Shown here: positions 35,740-45,991 of the stretch, piece by piece
How the letters are laid out: each line of letters starts with the position of its first letter
Numbering within the stretch: the stretch's first letter is position 1
Source of the DNA: Aureobasidium sp. EXF-3400
Lineage: Eukaryota > Ascomycota > Dothideomycetes > Dothideales > Saccotheciaceae
NCBI GenBank assembly: GCA_024195585.1
Contig: SWBL01000001.1
Location: 124,001-188,000, forward strand
Direction of reading: 5' to 3'
DNA: 64,000 bases
The notes under the pieces: model-generated
Database searches by the model: none
The model's input: the letters and a program-made list of their open reading frames with translations, nothing else
What the model was told of the DNA's origin: nothing
Position numbers and translations under genes: made by a program

Positions 35740-36533
35740 ATGCCACCAAGGACTTATACGAAGACCTTCCTACCACTTGAATCAGATCCAGAGATCTTCA
35801 CTTCGCTCGCACATAACCTCGGCCTCTCTACCTCTCACAGATTCACAGAGGTTTATGATTTGGACGAGGAACCTGAAGAGGAGGTATTGGCTTATGTGCT
35901 AGCATTTCCGACAAGTGAGGACTATGATGATGAGGTAGAAAATGGAAAGGGTTCTCAGGGAGGGGAAAGAGATGCCACGGTTAAAGTGGAAAGCAACAAC
36001 GACAAAAGAGAAGTGCTCTGGCTACGCCAAACCATTCACAATGCTTGTGGTCTTTATGCTCTTCTGCACGCAACTTGCAATGGAGCAGCCAGAAACCACA
36101 TCAGTAAGCCTTTTCCACCTTCGCCATTCTATCGCTTTACTAATCTCAAGCAGAACACGGCTCAATCCTACACGCTCTCATCACCACACCGCCCCCGCAG
36201 CAGTCAGATTTCCTCTCCTTATCACCAGAGCTCGAAACCTTGTACACGACAGCCGCAAATGCCGGCAATACAGTAACACCAGAGGAAGGTGTAGAGGTAG
36301 AGTGGCACTATACCTGTTTTGTGCCAGACTTGAGTACGCAAAGTTTGCTTGAGCTGGACGGGGACAGGTGGGGTCCATTAGAACGTGGTGTCCTTAATAA
36401 TGGGAAGGAGTTTGGTGTTAAGGCTAGAGAGGTGATCAAGAAGGAGTACCTTGAAGATAAGGGAAGTAAGGGGGGTGGCAAGGATGGTATGTTTAGTGTT
36501 TTGGTACTTATGCATGAAGGAGAGACTATGTGA
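35740..36533 (+). CDS. Ubiquitin carboxyl-terminal hydrolase, UCH family
   Basis: A cysteine deubiquitinase of the Yuh1/UCH-L3 type that removes small adducts from the ubiquitin C-terminus. Exons are 35740-36103 and 36154-36533 (50-nt intron ending AAGCAG), giving 247 residues, the family norm. The catalytic Cys lies in QTIHNACGLYALLHATCN. The catalytic His is in VEWHYTCFV and the Asp in LLELDGDRWGP. The N-terminus starts MPPRTYTKTFLPLESDPEIF. The C-terminus ends FSVLVLMHEGETM. An acidic loop (residues about 45-80) is longer than in animal homologues. The identification is firm. Confidence 0.9.
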
Positions 36534-36679
36534 TTGTATCCTGACAAGGTTGCGAAACAAAGCTGTTTTCTCCAAGGATATTTGCTGAAAAGACTCTCCG
36601 TGAACAACAATTCAGAACTAAACACAACTGTGTATTTCCACAACCTACAACATCGCTCTTTCTTGCTGTGAGAAAGATC

Positions 36680-36848
36680 AAAGTAGCCACTCAAGCCAAA
36701 AGTAAAAGTGCGAAAAGCAACGGCGCAAAAAGGATTTGAACTCTGGTCGTTCATGCCGCACACCCAATAGTCGGGCTGAGTGCCGCTGATTGCGCCGTCT
36801 AACCGGTCGTAGGGTATTATGACGATTTTGGGAGTAGATATAGGTATA
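36680..36848 (-). repeat. tRNA-like tandem repeat, unit 1
   Basis: Read on the minus strand, this unit has an A-box-like block (ACGGCGCAATCAGCGG) and a B-box-like block (GAGTTCAAATCC), about 54 nt apart. The core spans 36721-36806. The ends GGCGCAA and TTGCGCC can pair. The T stem is poor, so a working tRNA is unlikely. The anticodon-like loop reads GACTATT. Confidence 0.6.
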
Positions 36849-37012
36849 GTAGTCAGTCAAAGCAAAACCAAAAGTGCGAAAGACAACGGCGCAAAAAGGA
36901 TTTGAACTGCGGTCGTTGTTGCAGCGCACCTGTTGGAAAGGCCACTGGCATCAACTGCACCGTTTCACCGGTTGTAGGGTATTACGAGGACCGAAGGGAT
37001 ACATATGGGTAT
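36849..37012 (-). repeat. tRNA-like tandem repeat, unit 2
   Basis: Same organisation as unit 1, with core 36897-36972: CCGGTGAAACGGTGCAG, then CGCAGTTCAAATCC and TTTTTGCGCCG. The start-to-start distance from unit 1 is 176 bp. The anticodon-like loop reads TTCCAAC. Confidence 0.6.
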
Positions 37013-37185
37013 AGTAGTCAGTCGAAGCGATAAAGAAAGTGCGTAAAGGAACGGCGCAAAAGAAATTTGAACTGCGGTTGTTGTTGCAGCACACCCATCG
37101 AATGGGCCGTTCGCACTGATTGTGCCGTTTTACCGGTTGTAGGGTATTGTGATAATTCCAGGGCTATGTATGGGTGGTGGTTAGG
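37013..37185 (-). repeat. tRNA-like tandem repeat, unit 3
   Basis: Core 37052-37136: CCGGTAAAACGGCACAATCAG, then CGCAGTTCAAATTTC and TTTTGCGCCG. It lies 155 bp after unit 2. All three units also share flanking motifs (AGTAGTCAGTCRAAGC and GTAGGGTATT), so the repeat is longer than the tRNA-like part, as in a tRNA-derived SINE. Confidence 0.6.
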
Positions 37186-37777
37186 GAGATTTGGGTAGAT
37201 ACAAGAAAATACAGGTGCTGGCGTTTAAGACTTCGAATGAATTGTGCTACAGACAAAACTTGAGCTCTTTGACTATAGCATTGCAAGCTTTATGTGTATA
37301 GTTCTATACGACTCTTTGTACTATAGGATAACGGGACATAGTCTATGTCTGAAAGACATGAGAAGCAACTTGCGTGTCGAACGGCAAGGTCCACCTTCTT
37401 CGCCTGCTTGAGGTAACAATCCAGTTGCCAGCTGATTTGTCAGGTCTGACCCAGAATGAGGGTTTTGGGAAGCAGTTTGCAAGAAGCTGCCGCTAGGCCC
37501 ACGCTCAAAAGGTCGAGGGTGTTTGAGTCCAGGACGTCGACGTATAGCGTTTGCGGCCGGACCAACGGGAGGAGGGATGTTGTAGGTCTCGCTAGTGGAC
37601 GCTGCACAAGTATGATGTGTGATGGCGGCGCTTGCATAGTCGTCTCAAGCCATTCTGCCCGGTCTGGCGGTGAAGATAGCCAAACCGTGCGTGGCTTCAT
37701 GGTCCAGCACAGCGAGGAGAATCCGCAGAACCAAAGTCTTTGGCTGGAGTCGAATCAAATCCGAAAGCAACGATCTT

Positions 37778-38449
37778 TCAAGAAGTCGCTTCTTCTTCCT
37801 CATCACCGTCAGGTCTAGCCCTCGTCTGGATCTCGACCCCAAACTTTTTCTTCAATCCCTCGACCTCGGCCACCCATCTCACAACCAGCGGATGCGCATC
37901 AGCCACATCCCTGAACGTCACTTCTCCATCCCCCTCTCCCTTCACCTCAAACTTCCAGATCCCATCTTCGCCAAAATAGTCCCTTCCGAACAAGCTCTGC
38001 AAGCCAAGCTCTGTTCTTGCAGTAATGAATCTTGCAATAACGTCTTCCTTTGCCTCCGCAGCAATGTCCGCAGAAGATTGGACAGCCCGCACCAAACCCT
38101 CAAGCACACCCAACAAAAACCCAGACTTTATACCAATGGTAGCACCAAGGGAAAAGCCTTCGTCAAAGCCGTGTTGTACGTGCTCAGCCTTGGAAACAGA
38201 GATGCCGTCGCGGTAGCCAGAGGTCACGTGTACACTGCGTAAACGAGGGATATCCGAGCGTTCTGAGTTTGCTGTATCATGAATTGACTGTGCAGGAATA
38301 TCGACGTCGTTGTCATCCTGAGATGGTGATTGAAGAGGTGAATTTGGTGCTGAGCCAAAGATGTCGTCGTGGAGTTCGGAGGTTGTGACAGGTTCGGGAG
38401 ATGGAGACATGTTTGGGTGGGAAAGTGCGCCTGGCACCTCGCGGAGCAT
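37778..38449 (-). CDS. yae1: Yae1-family protein
   Basis: Yae1, with Lto1, acts as an adaptor delivering the iron-sulfur targeting complex to the ribosome recycling ATPase Rli1/ABCE1. The single exon encodes 223 residues. The diagnostic deca-GX3 region lies at about residues 77-115: SGYRDGISVSKAEHVQHGFD followed by EGFSLGATIGIKSGFLLG. The N-terminus MLREVPG and the acidic motif DDIFGSAP resemble other fungal Yae1 proteins. An alternative ATG lies 13 codons downstream at 38410. The C-terminal half is less conserved and ends in an acidic tail. Confidence 0.85.
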   Translation of the reverse strand: MLREVPGALSHPNMSPSPEPVTTSELHDDIFGSAPNSPLQSPSQDDNDVDIPAQSIHDTANSERSDIPRLRSVHVTSGYRDGISVSKAEHVQHGFDEGFSLGATIGIKSGFLLGVLEGLVRAVQSSADIAAEAKEDVIARFITARTELGLQSLFGRDYFGEDGIWKFEVKGEGDGEVTFRDVADAHPLVVRWVAEVEGLKKKFGVEIQTRARPDGDEEEEATS

Positions 38450-38931
38450 TTCTTGTTTTGATGAGATGGGAACGGTAACAGGTTGATGTCAGGATGAGTG
38501 GTCAAAAAGTTAGTGTTCATGGAAACATCAAGGTGACGGAAAGTTGGGCAAAGCGGAGGAAAATTTTGCTTAGTCAGCGGATTTTGAGGTCATTGTAATC
38601 ATGAAATTTCAATCTCAAAATGCAACAGATAGCTCGAGATATTGGTGTGGATGGAGCAAGGGTATGGATCCGATCGCTACAGTGATACATACAAGGATCG
38701 AACATTGGTTCCTGGGAAGGATATACTTTTGGAAAGTCATTATTATCGGAGTTGACTCCGGAGCAGCTGAAACTCGGAGAGGTTCACTCGAGGCATAAAC
38801 GAGATTGACTGAATTGAGCCAAGTGGTGAATACGAAGTGTCTGTGTTGCGTGTATACCGCCATCATGCGCCATCTATGGACAGCGCTTCAAAAATGTTTA
38901 GCGTGTTGAATGGCAGAGCATGACGCACCTC
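38450..38931. other. Intergenic region
   Basis: 482 bp containing the yae1 promoter and the 3' side of the methyltransferase relic. No gene is supported. Confidence 0.5.
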
Positions 38932-39949
38932 CTATGTTCTGTCATCCACGGACAGTACGTTAAGAGTATACTTGTGAGGCTCAGTTGTCCAGCAACTCTT
39001 AAGTTCCAGGCCAGCGTCCTCCCACAACTTCTCCTGCTCCTCCTCGTCGAACTTGTAGCTGCTGACGACGTACAGGCCCTTACCTCTTTTCAATTTCACG
39101 CCACTAGCGATTATGTCTCGCTGAGGAATCAAGAATTGGTCATGACTTCCACACTGTGCATTCCGCTCTCCTTTAACTTTCCAGTCTTTTGGATCAAAGG
39201 CCTCGTAACCCAATACCTTGTTGGCGTGGTGTAAGATGTTGGAGATGAAGCGATAGTTGCGACCCTCCGAGTCATTGTATGCGTGCCATACTTTATCACC
39301 ATCTTGACAACCGTCGATACCTACAACAAACATGGTCTTCTCTGTCGAGCCTTTGACAACTTCGACAAAGCCACGAAGAAAGTCGGCGGCATCAGGACCT
39401 GACGAGCTGCCGATCGTAGACCCGAGTGACAGTATGCACTTCGGACGTGTGGCGATGGGTCTCTTTTTTAAATGAACGTAGGCCATCATCGTAAGTGCCT
39501 AACAGACCATAGCATTTCACATGTCGAAAGGAAGACGGCGAGATATCGGTGAGTGTTCTTTCGAGTTCAGCGCGGTTCAGATCCAGGGCATAATAGAACA
39601 CAGTTTTGTGTTGAGCTAGAATCTTGATCTTTCTGAGACATCCACTTCCCAGCTCTAGTACGATGGAGCCGGGTTCGATCTGTCGCGCAATCTCGGCGCT
39701 GTGTTATTTCAACAGCTCGATCTCACAGTTGGTGAGATAGTACTCGGGCGAGTGTGTGATGGCCTCAAAGTGCTGCAGGCCCTTCTCATCCCAGAGGAGT
39801 AACGAGGGAAACCCGGGTTGAGGTGCTGAGAGACCTTCTTCGAGCATTTCCAGTAATGAGAAATCGTGGGTCGAAGCGCGAATGTCGATGATTTCGACTT
39901 CAGTCCTCTGATCGGGCGTGAGTGGAGGTGTCTGCATGGGAGTGTTCAT
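38932..39949 (-). pseudogene. EasF-type SAM-dependent methyltransferase, broken
   Basis: Resembles the EasF / histidine-specific methyltransferase family (Egt1-like fold). Landmarks in order are SPEYYLTNCEIELLK, QIEPGSIVLELGSG, YYALDLNRAELERTL, KCYGLLGTYDDGL, CILSLGSTIGSSSG, VVGIDGCQDGDKVWHAYND and RDIIASGVKLKRGKGL. Two lesions are visible. A TAA (39706-39704) follows EIELLK, and the same frame continues as HSAEIARQIEPG. A one-base shift at a run of six A on the minus strand (plus 39464-39469) moves the frame between DDGLRSFKK and RPIATRPKCILSLG. No intron removes either. The rest is well preserved, so inactivation seems recent unless these are sequence errors. Confidence 0.82.
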
Positions 39950-40828
39950 CGTGAACGATTGTCTCCGGATTTGATGAAATCAAGAGGGTGATTGATAGCG
40001 ATGAGGCTTCAAGTTGGGTAATACTGGTCCAAAGAAATGTAGATGCTCGCGAGGGAAGAGAAAAGTGGAACAGAAGGGGAGCTGTGAGGACACATGTGAA
40101 CCACGCACTGGAGGAGTTATCATGACATGAGAATTGCACCTTCCTCATTGTCGGAATTACCGTGGGAGCAAACAAAGGACTGTCATTTTGACGTGGCTGA
40201 ATCAGACCTCGATTGAGCGGAATCTTGTCCTTTCATTCGGGATGCTGGGGTACAAAGGATTCATGGCGCTCCGGATCTTGTTTGTTCAAGGTTGTACCAT
40301 GTAAGATTATTATCGTGGGAGGTAGCGCAGCATGGAGTCACTGTGATGTCGTGGTCGTTCCTGGCCATATGTCCTGGCCGATCATCCAAGCTTCGACTTC
40401 TGCACTTATGGCTCAGTGAGCATCTGCGCCAGCATATGACCGAGACCAATTGTTCAGACGTCACATTGGACACCAAACTCTCGTCTTGTATCGAAACCAC
40501 TATAGAGGTTCATACTGGGCTCTGGAACCAGTCGTCGAACGATGCTGTGTTGAAACCCAATATCGTTGGAGCGGAGTCACTCCCATCGTGCCTCCGCCTC
40601 CCCAAAGCGTCGTGACGAAACCAAGCATCACATGCCAGACTTACTTGCAATGATTCTAGAAATGATTGCTGTTCTGTTCCAAGCTTGTTTGCTACCGAAA
40701 GCCATCAATACCTGAGGATTACTCGGTAGGTTTACTGTCCATTCCCCTGGCTCCTGGTCCGCCCTCGACCTCGCCTCACTCTACCCTACCCTCCCCCAGC
40801 CACCACTGTCGTTTCTTTGGTGTCTGTC
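39950..40828. promoter_or_regulatory. Divergent intergenic region
   Basis: 879 bp between the divergent methyltransferase relic and the flavin monooxygenase. Open frames exist but lack coding character. The region before 40829 is CT-rich (ACTCTACCCTACCCTCCC), typical of a fungal promoter leader. Confidence 0.45.
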
Positions 40829-42860
40829 ATGTTGTCGAAAATATCGGAGGTAGACCTCCTCATCATCGGGGCCGGCCCTGCAGGGTTAATGGCTGCTGCT
40901 TTGGCGAGCTCATGCAAGCTGAACACCAGAATTATCGACAAAAAAGACGCAAGAATTAGGACTGGTCAAGCAGATGGCCTGCATTGTAGGACTCTGGAAA
41001 TCATGGACAGCTTTGGTAGTCCAAGCATCGCCCATGAAGTTCTCGGACAAGCTCGCGTGATCAAGGAGATCAGTTCATGGGCATGTACACAAAACGAAGC
41101 TACACTGGTAGTGAGCGTTGGTCACTGACTTATGTGTTCAGAATCCCAAGCAAGGATGCGAAGAACATATTGAGAGGTCGGAGTCGATACGATCCGGCGA
41201 GGAAGATTTGCCTGGTAGTCGGTATCCTCAAGTGAGTCTCTGTCAAGGCAGTGTCGAGCAGGCCTTTCTGGACTTCCTCGAACGAGATGGCAACTCGGTA
41301 CGAGTTGAACGCAACTTGACTCCAATGAAGCTTGATGTTGATGAAACACAAGTCGACGACCACAATACGTTTCCAGTCGAAGTTCACCTTCGGCGATTAG
41401 AGAAGGATGAACGAGCTGGCTCTGCGTTTCTCCCAAGTACATGTCGTTCCAACTACAACTTCCCATCTTCTGATAGGTCCTCAGCGTCTGGTATGTCCGC
41501 CGCAGAGATTGTTCGAGCGAAGTATGTTTTGGGCACCGACGGTGCCCACAGCTGGACAAGAAAAGCTCTGGGTCTACAGATGGAAGGCGACAGAATGAGC
41601 AAGCACTTCGGAGTCATGGACTTTGTTCCACTCTCAAATTTCCCGGATATCAAGATCTCGTGCGTGACCCACTCTTCATCTGGCAGCATCATGACTCTAC
41701 CCCGAGAAAATGGTCTCGTCCGCTTCTACGTTCAACTAGGGGAGTCTTCGGTCAGAGGAAGCGACTTTGATCGCAGCAAAGTGACCCCCGACGACATCAT
41801 CAAGATCGCTCGGAAGATTTTGCAACCTTATACCCTGGACTACAACCACTGTGACTGGTTCTCTGTCTATACGGTCGGTCAACGGCTAGCGAAAACGTTC
41901 AGCTACCGCGATCGAGTATTTCTAGCTGGCGATGCTGTACACACACATTCTCCGACCATGGGCGCGGGAATGAACGTCTCCATGCAAGATAGTTACAATC
42001 TCGTCTGGAAAATTGCCAGCGCCATCCGCACTGGCAATAGAAGTATTCTAGCAACCTACAACACCGAACGCATAGCCGTTGCAAAGGAACTTATGGCCAA
42101 AGACCGCGCAATGTCGGACTTCTACTGTGAAGGTCCCTCTGCAAGTTCCCAACGCTACCGAGAGTTCCGCGAAGACTTTCGAGATTTCGTCAGTGGTGCT
42201 ACTGTAGATTACAGTCCTAGCATCTTGACGTCTGCTGCAGAGACCATGAACACCTCGTTGGAACGTGAAGATTCGCAAGATTCTCACCAACAGATCTACT
42301 CCAAGCCCTCACTCGCGAGCAACCTAACAATAGGCCAACGCATCCCTTCCTACTTCGTAACGAATCACTTCACAGCCGAAGTCTCCCACCTCCACGACGC
42401 TCTGAAGAGTACCGGACATTGGCGTATGCTCCTCTTCCCCGGCGATCTCAGCAATCCGCACCGTTTCCAGCAATTTCACAACCTAGGAATGCGCCTCGAA
42501 GCACTCGATTCTTTTATCCACGCTTGTACACCCGCCTCTGCGCCCATCGATTCTGTCATTGAAATTTTGACGATACATACCAGTAACAGGAATGAAGTCG
42601 ATGCTTTGAGCTTACCGGATATCTTCCGTCCATGGATTGAAAGCAAGGGATACCAGTATTGGAGAATGTTTGCCAAGGACAATGATTGTGGAGATGATGT
42701 GTACAAAGCTTTTGGCATTGATGAGGAGGCAGGGTGTTTGATTGTTGTTCGTCCTGATCAACACATTGCTTACATCGGTGATTTGTGGGATTTCGAGAGT
42801 GTTGGCTTGTACTTCGGAAACATCTTAGCGCTGAAGAGCAAGAACATGAATGGCTGTTGA
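40829..42860 (+). CDS. Phenol 2-monooxygenase-like FAD-dependent hydroxylase
   Basis: A class A flavoprotein monooxygenase that probably hydroxylates a phenolic ring using NADPH and O2. FAD motifs are LIIGAGPAGLMAAALASS (Rossmann), VLGTDGAHSWTRKALG (DG motif) and VFLAGDAVHTHSPTMGAGMN (GD motif). The C-terminal part carries the thioredoxin-like dimerisation domain of phenol hydroxylases, with GHWRMLLFPGDL and HIAYIGDLWDFESVGLYFG. Exons are 40829-41110 and 41142-42860, giving 666 residues. The only in-phase join uses an unusually short intron of 31 nt (GTGAGC to TTCAG, or 34 nt with GTAGTG). Residues around the join are poorly conserved, so this boundary is uncertain. Confidence 0.85.
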
Positions 42861-44151
42861 GCAAAAAACCAAGCCGCTGATTAGCTGCTTGGGAAAACTC
42901 CCTCTATCCTCCAAAGTATTCTACCTTTGCAAGTACAGAGCGAAAGTTTCTGCTTATTATGAGGATCGAACCGACGACCTCTGCAGGAAACTCTCAGGAG
43001 TTCTATCGCAAAGAGGGTGACTGATTAGGCCATCTTACCAATTTGCTGATAAATGGTCAGTTTGACTGGATTCTAAGGCTTGGAAGGGGTAAGTTAAGGG
43101 GAAATTGGTCTTTGCTGCGAGCTTGGGAGGTATGGTGGTTTTCTCCTGAATTTGTTTATTAGAACTGCTGGTTTGTTGCGCATGCCTCGCTGATACTGAT
43201 CCTCTGTGATAGTTGTTTAGATGATTAGGCCACACTAACACATCTGCTAAGAGAAAAGGCGCTTAGAAACAATATGTATCCTTGGTGAAGATATGCTCTT
43301 AACAACCAGCTCCTTACCTTTCACTCACTTTTTAGGGTTGTTTCCCATGTTATTGCTTCTTGTGGCAGAGGAAATTAGTCTCTGGAGATATGGAGAGGAG
43401 AAATAAGCCTGAGTGGATTGATTGATGGACTATTGCCTTTATGATCTCCATAATGATTTGATCTTCGTCATCTCAAGCCACTGGACCAAGCATCAAACGA
43501 TATAGTTACCAACATCAAAACCAGCCACTGTAACAAGGATACCACTCACCTAATTTTCTTCCAGTCATCATTCCGAACATTCAAGCTCCTGATACAACTA
43601 TTCTTCCATGTTCAACAAACAGCATAACAAACCTGCACGTCTCCACCAAGAAACGATATCTCTAAGACAGCAACGCCGAAATAGAAGAGATAAAAGGAAC
43701 AAGACAAAGGAAAAGAGGTAAGAGATGGGTTCTGCAAGATCCGGCGTTTGGTAGAGAAGATCTGCTTTGTAGCAAGAAGTGGAAGGGGCGATGAGATTTG
43801 TTTAGTTGATCAGGAGTGAGATTGGTCTTCTGTCGTTCCCCATCTCGAGTTTTTGCTATGACTATACGCTGAAGACTGAACGTTTTGGCCATCGGGATCA
43901 TGGAACAATTGAGACCATGAACAAGCCTGATGACTTGGATTGCGTGTTCTTGAAGATGCCACTATGGGAGAGACTTAGTGGACACATGGACTGGGAAGCA
44001 ACGAGAGGAAAGGGCTGAGTGGGAAGAGAATATACCATTAAAGAACGCTCAATAGACTGGAAAAGAAAGGGAGTGCAATCCATGCTTGAACTCGCGAGAT
44101 GAGAGATTCGCGTAGTCTAGAAGCTCCACTGCAACGGAGCAAAGTGAATCT
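42861..44151. other. Intergenic region
   Basis: 1.29 kb between the convergent monooxygenase and dsk2 genes. Apart from a tRNA-like stretch near 42952-43040 no gene is supported. Several small open frames at 43660-44020 lack coding character. Confidence 0.5.
42952..43040 (-). other. Degenerate tRNA-like sequence
   Basis: On the minus strand, GGTAAGATGGCCTAATCAGT resembles an A box and CGGTTCGATCC a B box. Between them CCTCT and AGAGG can form a 5-bp anticodon-type stem, with an inner AACTC/GAGTT hairpin. The acceptor ends do not pair, so it is probably not a working tRNA. Its start resembles the tRNA-like repeats at 36.7-37.2 kb. Confidence 0.35.
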
Positions 44152-45634
44152 CTATATTGAGCCGCTGAACAGGATATCAACGGCACCTTCCACACTACCA
44201 CCACTCATGCGAAGAGCACGAACATTACGCTCAAACTCGTAGAAGCCCATCGCATTGAGTTGTTGCAGTTGCGTGGCATATTGCTCCTCTGGCGGACGGC
44301 TATCCTGCTGTTGTTGCGGTGCGCCGAAGCCACCCATACCACCTCCCATACCTCCCATGCCACCTAGAGCTACGAAAGGGTTCATGCCGCCGCCAAAGGG
44401 ATTGGCAGCTGCACCGCCTTCGCCGCCAGCAGCGCCTGAATTGTTGTTGCCGCCGTACATGCCTTGCATCATGTTCATTGCTGAGCGCATCATCTCTGGG
44501 TTTTGCATCATTTGTTGGGCCATCTGTTGAATGGGATCTGAGCCACCGTTTTGAGCACCGCCCATACCACCACCCATGCCACCGAACAGACTTGCGAAGG
44601 GATTTGCTTGTGCTTGAGAAGCGTTGGCGCCAGGAGTTTGACCTTGAGCGGGAGTTCCCTGACCAGCGGTAGGGACGGGAGGGGTGCCAGCGGGTGTTTG
44701 TCCTTGAGCAGCGCCAGGATTACCGCCGAATAGAGCAGCGAAGGGGTTTGCGCCGCTTCCTGCACCTTGGCCACCACCGAACATGGCAAAGGGGTTTGGC
44801 GGTTGCTGGTTCTGCTGTTGTGTGTTTTGTGTTGTTGAGTCTGAGTCGGAGGTATCTGTTGCGCCGGGAGCGGGGAAAGCACCGGCACCACCCATGCCAC
44901 CACCACCCATGCTTCTCTGCATGTTCATTTGCATTCGGATGAAGTCAGGGTTCATGAGCATGCGGCGGAGGTCTGGGTTGTCGAACATTTGCTGAGCCAT
45001 GGGATTGTTGCGGAGCATGGGGTTGTTGCGCATCATGTTGATGACATCGGGGTTGTTCATGGCTTCATTCATCTGTTGGGCAAAGGCTGGGTTCTCGAGC
45101 ATTCGTAGGAGTTGGTCAGGGTCTGGGGGCGCGCCCATCTGTAGTCTAGTCAGCGTTTGTGATAGACAGCGAGAAGAGGCCAGTACGCACACCTCCGTCG
45201 GCGCCAAACATATCAGCGCCGGGCAATTGGTGGAAGCCAGCATAGCGTGCGCCTGTTAGTTGAGCCAAAGGGTTGTGTGCGCCAGTGCCAGCGGCGATGT
45301 TGGAAGGCACATTAGCAGCTGATCCGGCGCCAGCGACAGGAACGGAGCCACCTTGGTTGGCAGGGTTCTGGCGGTTGTTGCTCTCAGCTCCCTTGACCAG
45401 GTGGATGGTGTTGCCGTCCTTGATCTTGTAGCTCGCAAGCGTCTCGTGGTCCTTGAGCACACGACCAGAGTAGATCAGACGTTGGCGCTCGGTTGGGATG
45501 TCTGCGAATTCTGCTGTGGCCAGCTTCTCCTTGAGTTGGGTGACGGTAGAGTTGGCTGTGATGGTGATGGCATATTTGGCGTCGTTGGACGACTTGACCG
45601 TGAAGGTGAGCTGTTGCTCGCTTTCGTCCGACAT
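44152..45634 (-). CDS. dsk2: Ubiquilin / Dsk2-like UBL-UBA protein
   Basis: A shuttle factor that carries ubiquitylated substrates to the proteasome. Exons are 45634-45191 and 45138-44152 (52-nt intron), giving 476 residues. The ubiquitin-like domain is at about 8-82, with KLATAEFADIPTERQRLIYS and GRVLKDHETLASYKIKDG. STI1-type repeats follow, rich in Asn-Pro-Met (NPDVINMMRNNPMLRNNPMA). A low-complexity Gly/Met/Gln-rich middle separates a second STI1 block. The C-terminal UBA domain contains LQQLNAMGFYEFERNVRAL. Domain order and length match fungal Dsk2. With rpn7 and the UCH gene it is one of three ubiquitin-proteasome genes in this window. Confidence 0.92.
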
Positions 45635-45991
45635 GGCGATTGTGTGAATGTGACTGGGTAGGGTATGTTGTGGCGAAGTTGGTGGTTGTTGATCTTCTCA
45701 GGCGCACAGGGAGCGGATATGGATGTGGTGTCGGTCAGTCTATCAGTCACTTCGCTGTCCAAGACAAGGCGCCGCTTAGAAGGCCGCAGAAGCCCAAGGA
45801 CAATGACGTTGAGACCCTTGCCAAGTCCGCACGCTCGTGCGCGAGTCATAGGCCGAGGCATCAGATCATCCTCCGCCTCCGCATTTCGGGTATTGTGTCT
45901 TGTGCTATCAACTGCATCTTTACAGCTGTGCAGCCATGTCTTGCTCTTGTCATCTCACTCGATATCCGAATCATATTAGCATACTACAGTC
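45635..45991. promoter_or_regulatory. Divergent promoter, dsk2 and quinone reductase
   Basis: 357 bp between two divergent start codons, so both promoters must lie here. No TATA box or named site is evident. Confidence 0.5.

Larger units (their letters stand above)
36534..37777. other. Intergenic region carrying a tRNA-like repeat array
   Basis: 1.24 kb between the convergent UCH and yae1 genes. The first half holds three tandem tRNA-like repeats, listed separately. The rest (37190-37777) shows no credible gene. Confidence 0.5.

Noticed and set aside
36721..36806. Amber-suppressor tRNA (CTA anticodon-like loop) in repeat unit 1
   Set aside because: The T stem is mostly unpaired and position 33 is not U, so it is not a credible functional tRNA.
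39462..39472. Programmed ribosomal frameshift at TTTAAAAAAG in the methyltransferase gene
   Set aside because: The required shift is +1, not the -1 expected at such a slippery heptamer, and the gene also has an independent TAA stop.
43662..44018. Small open frames 3' of dsk2
   Set aside because: They are short, overlap on both strands, and lack coding composition or recognisable similarity.
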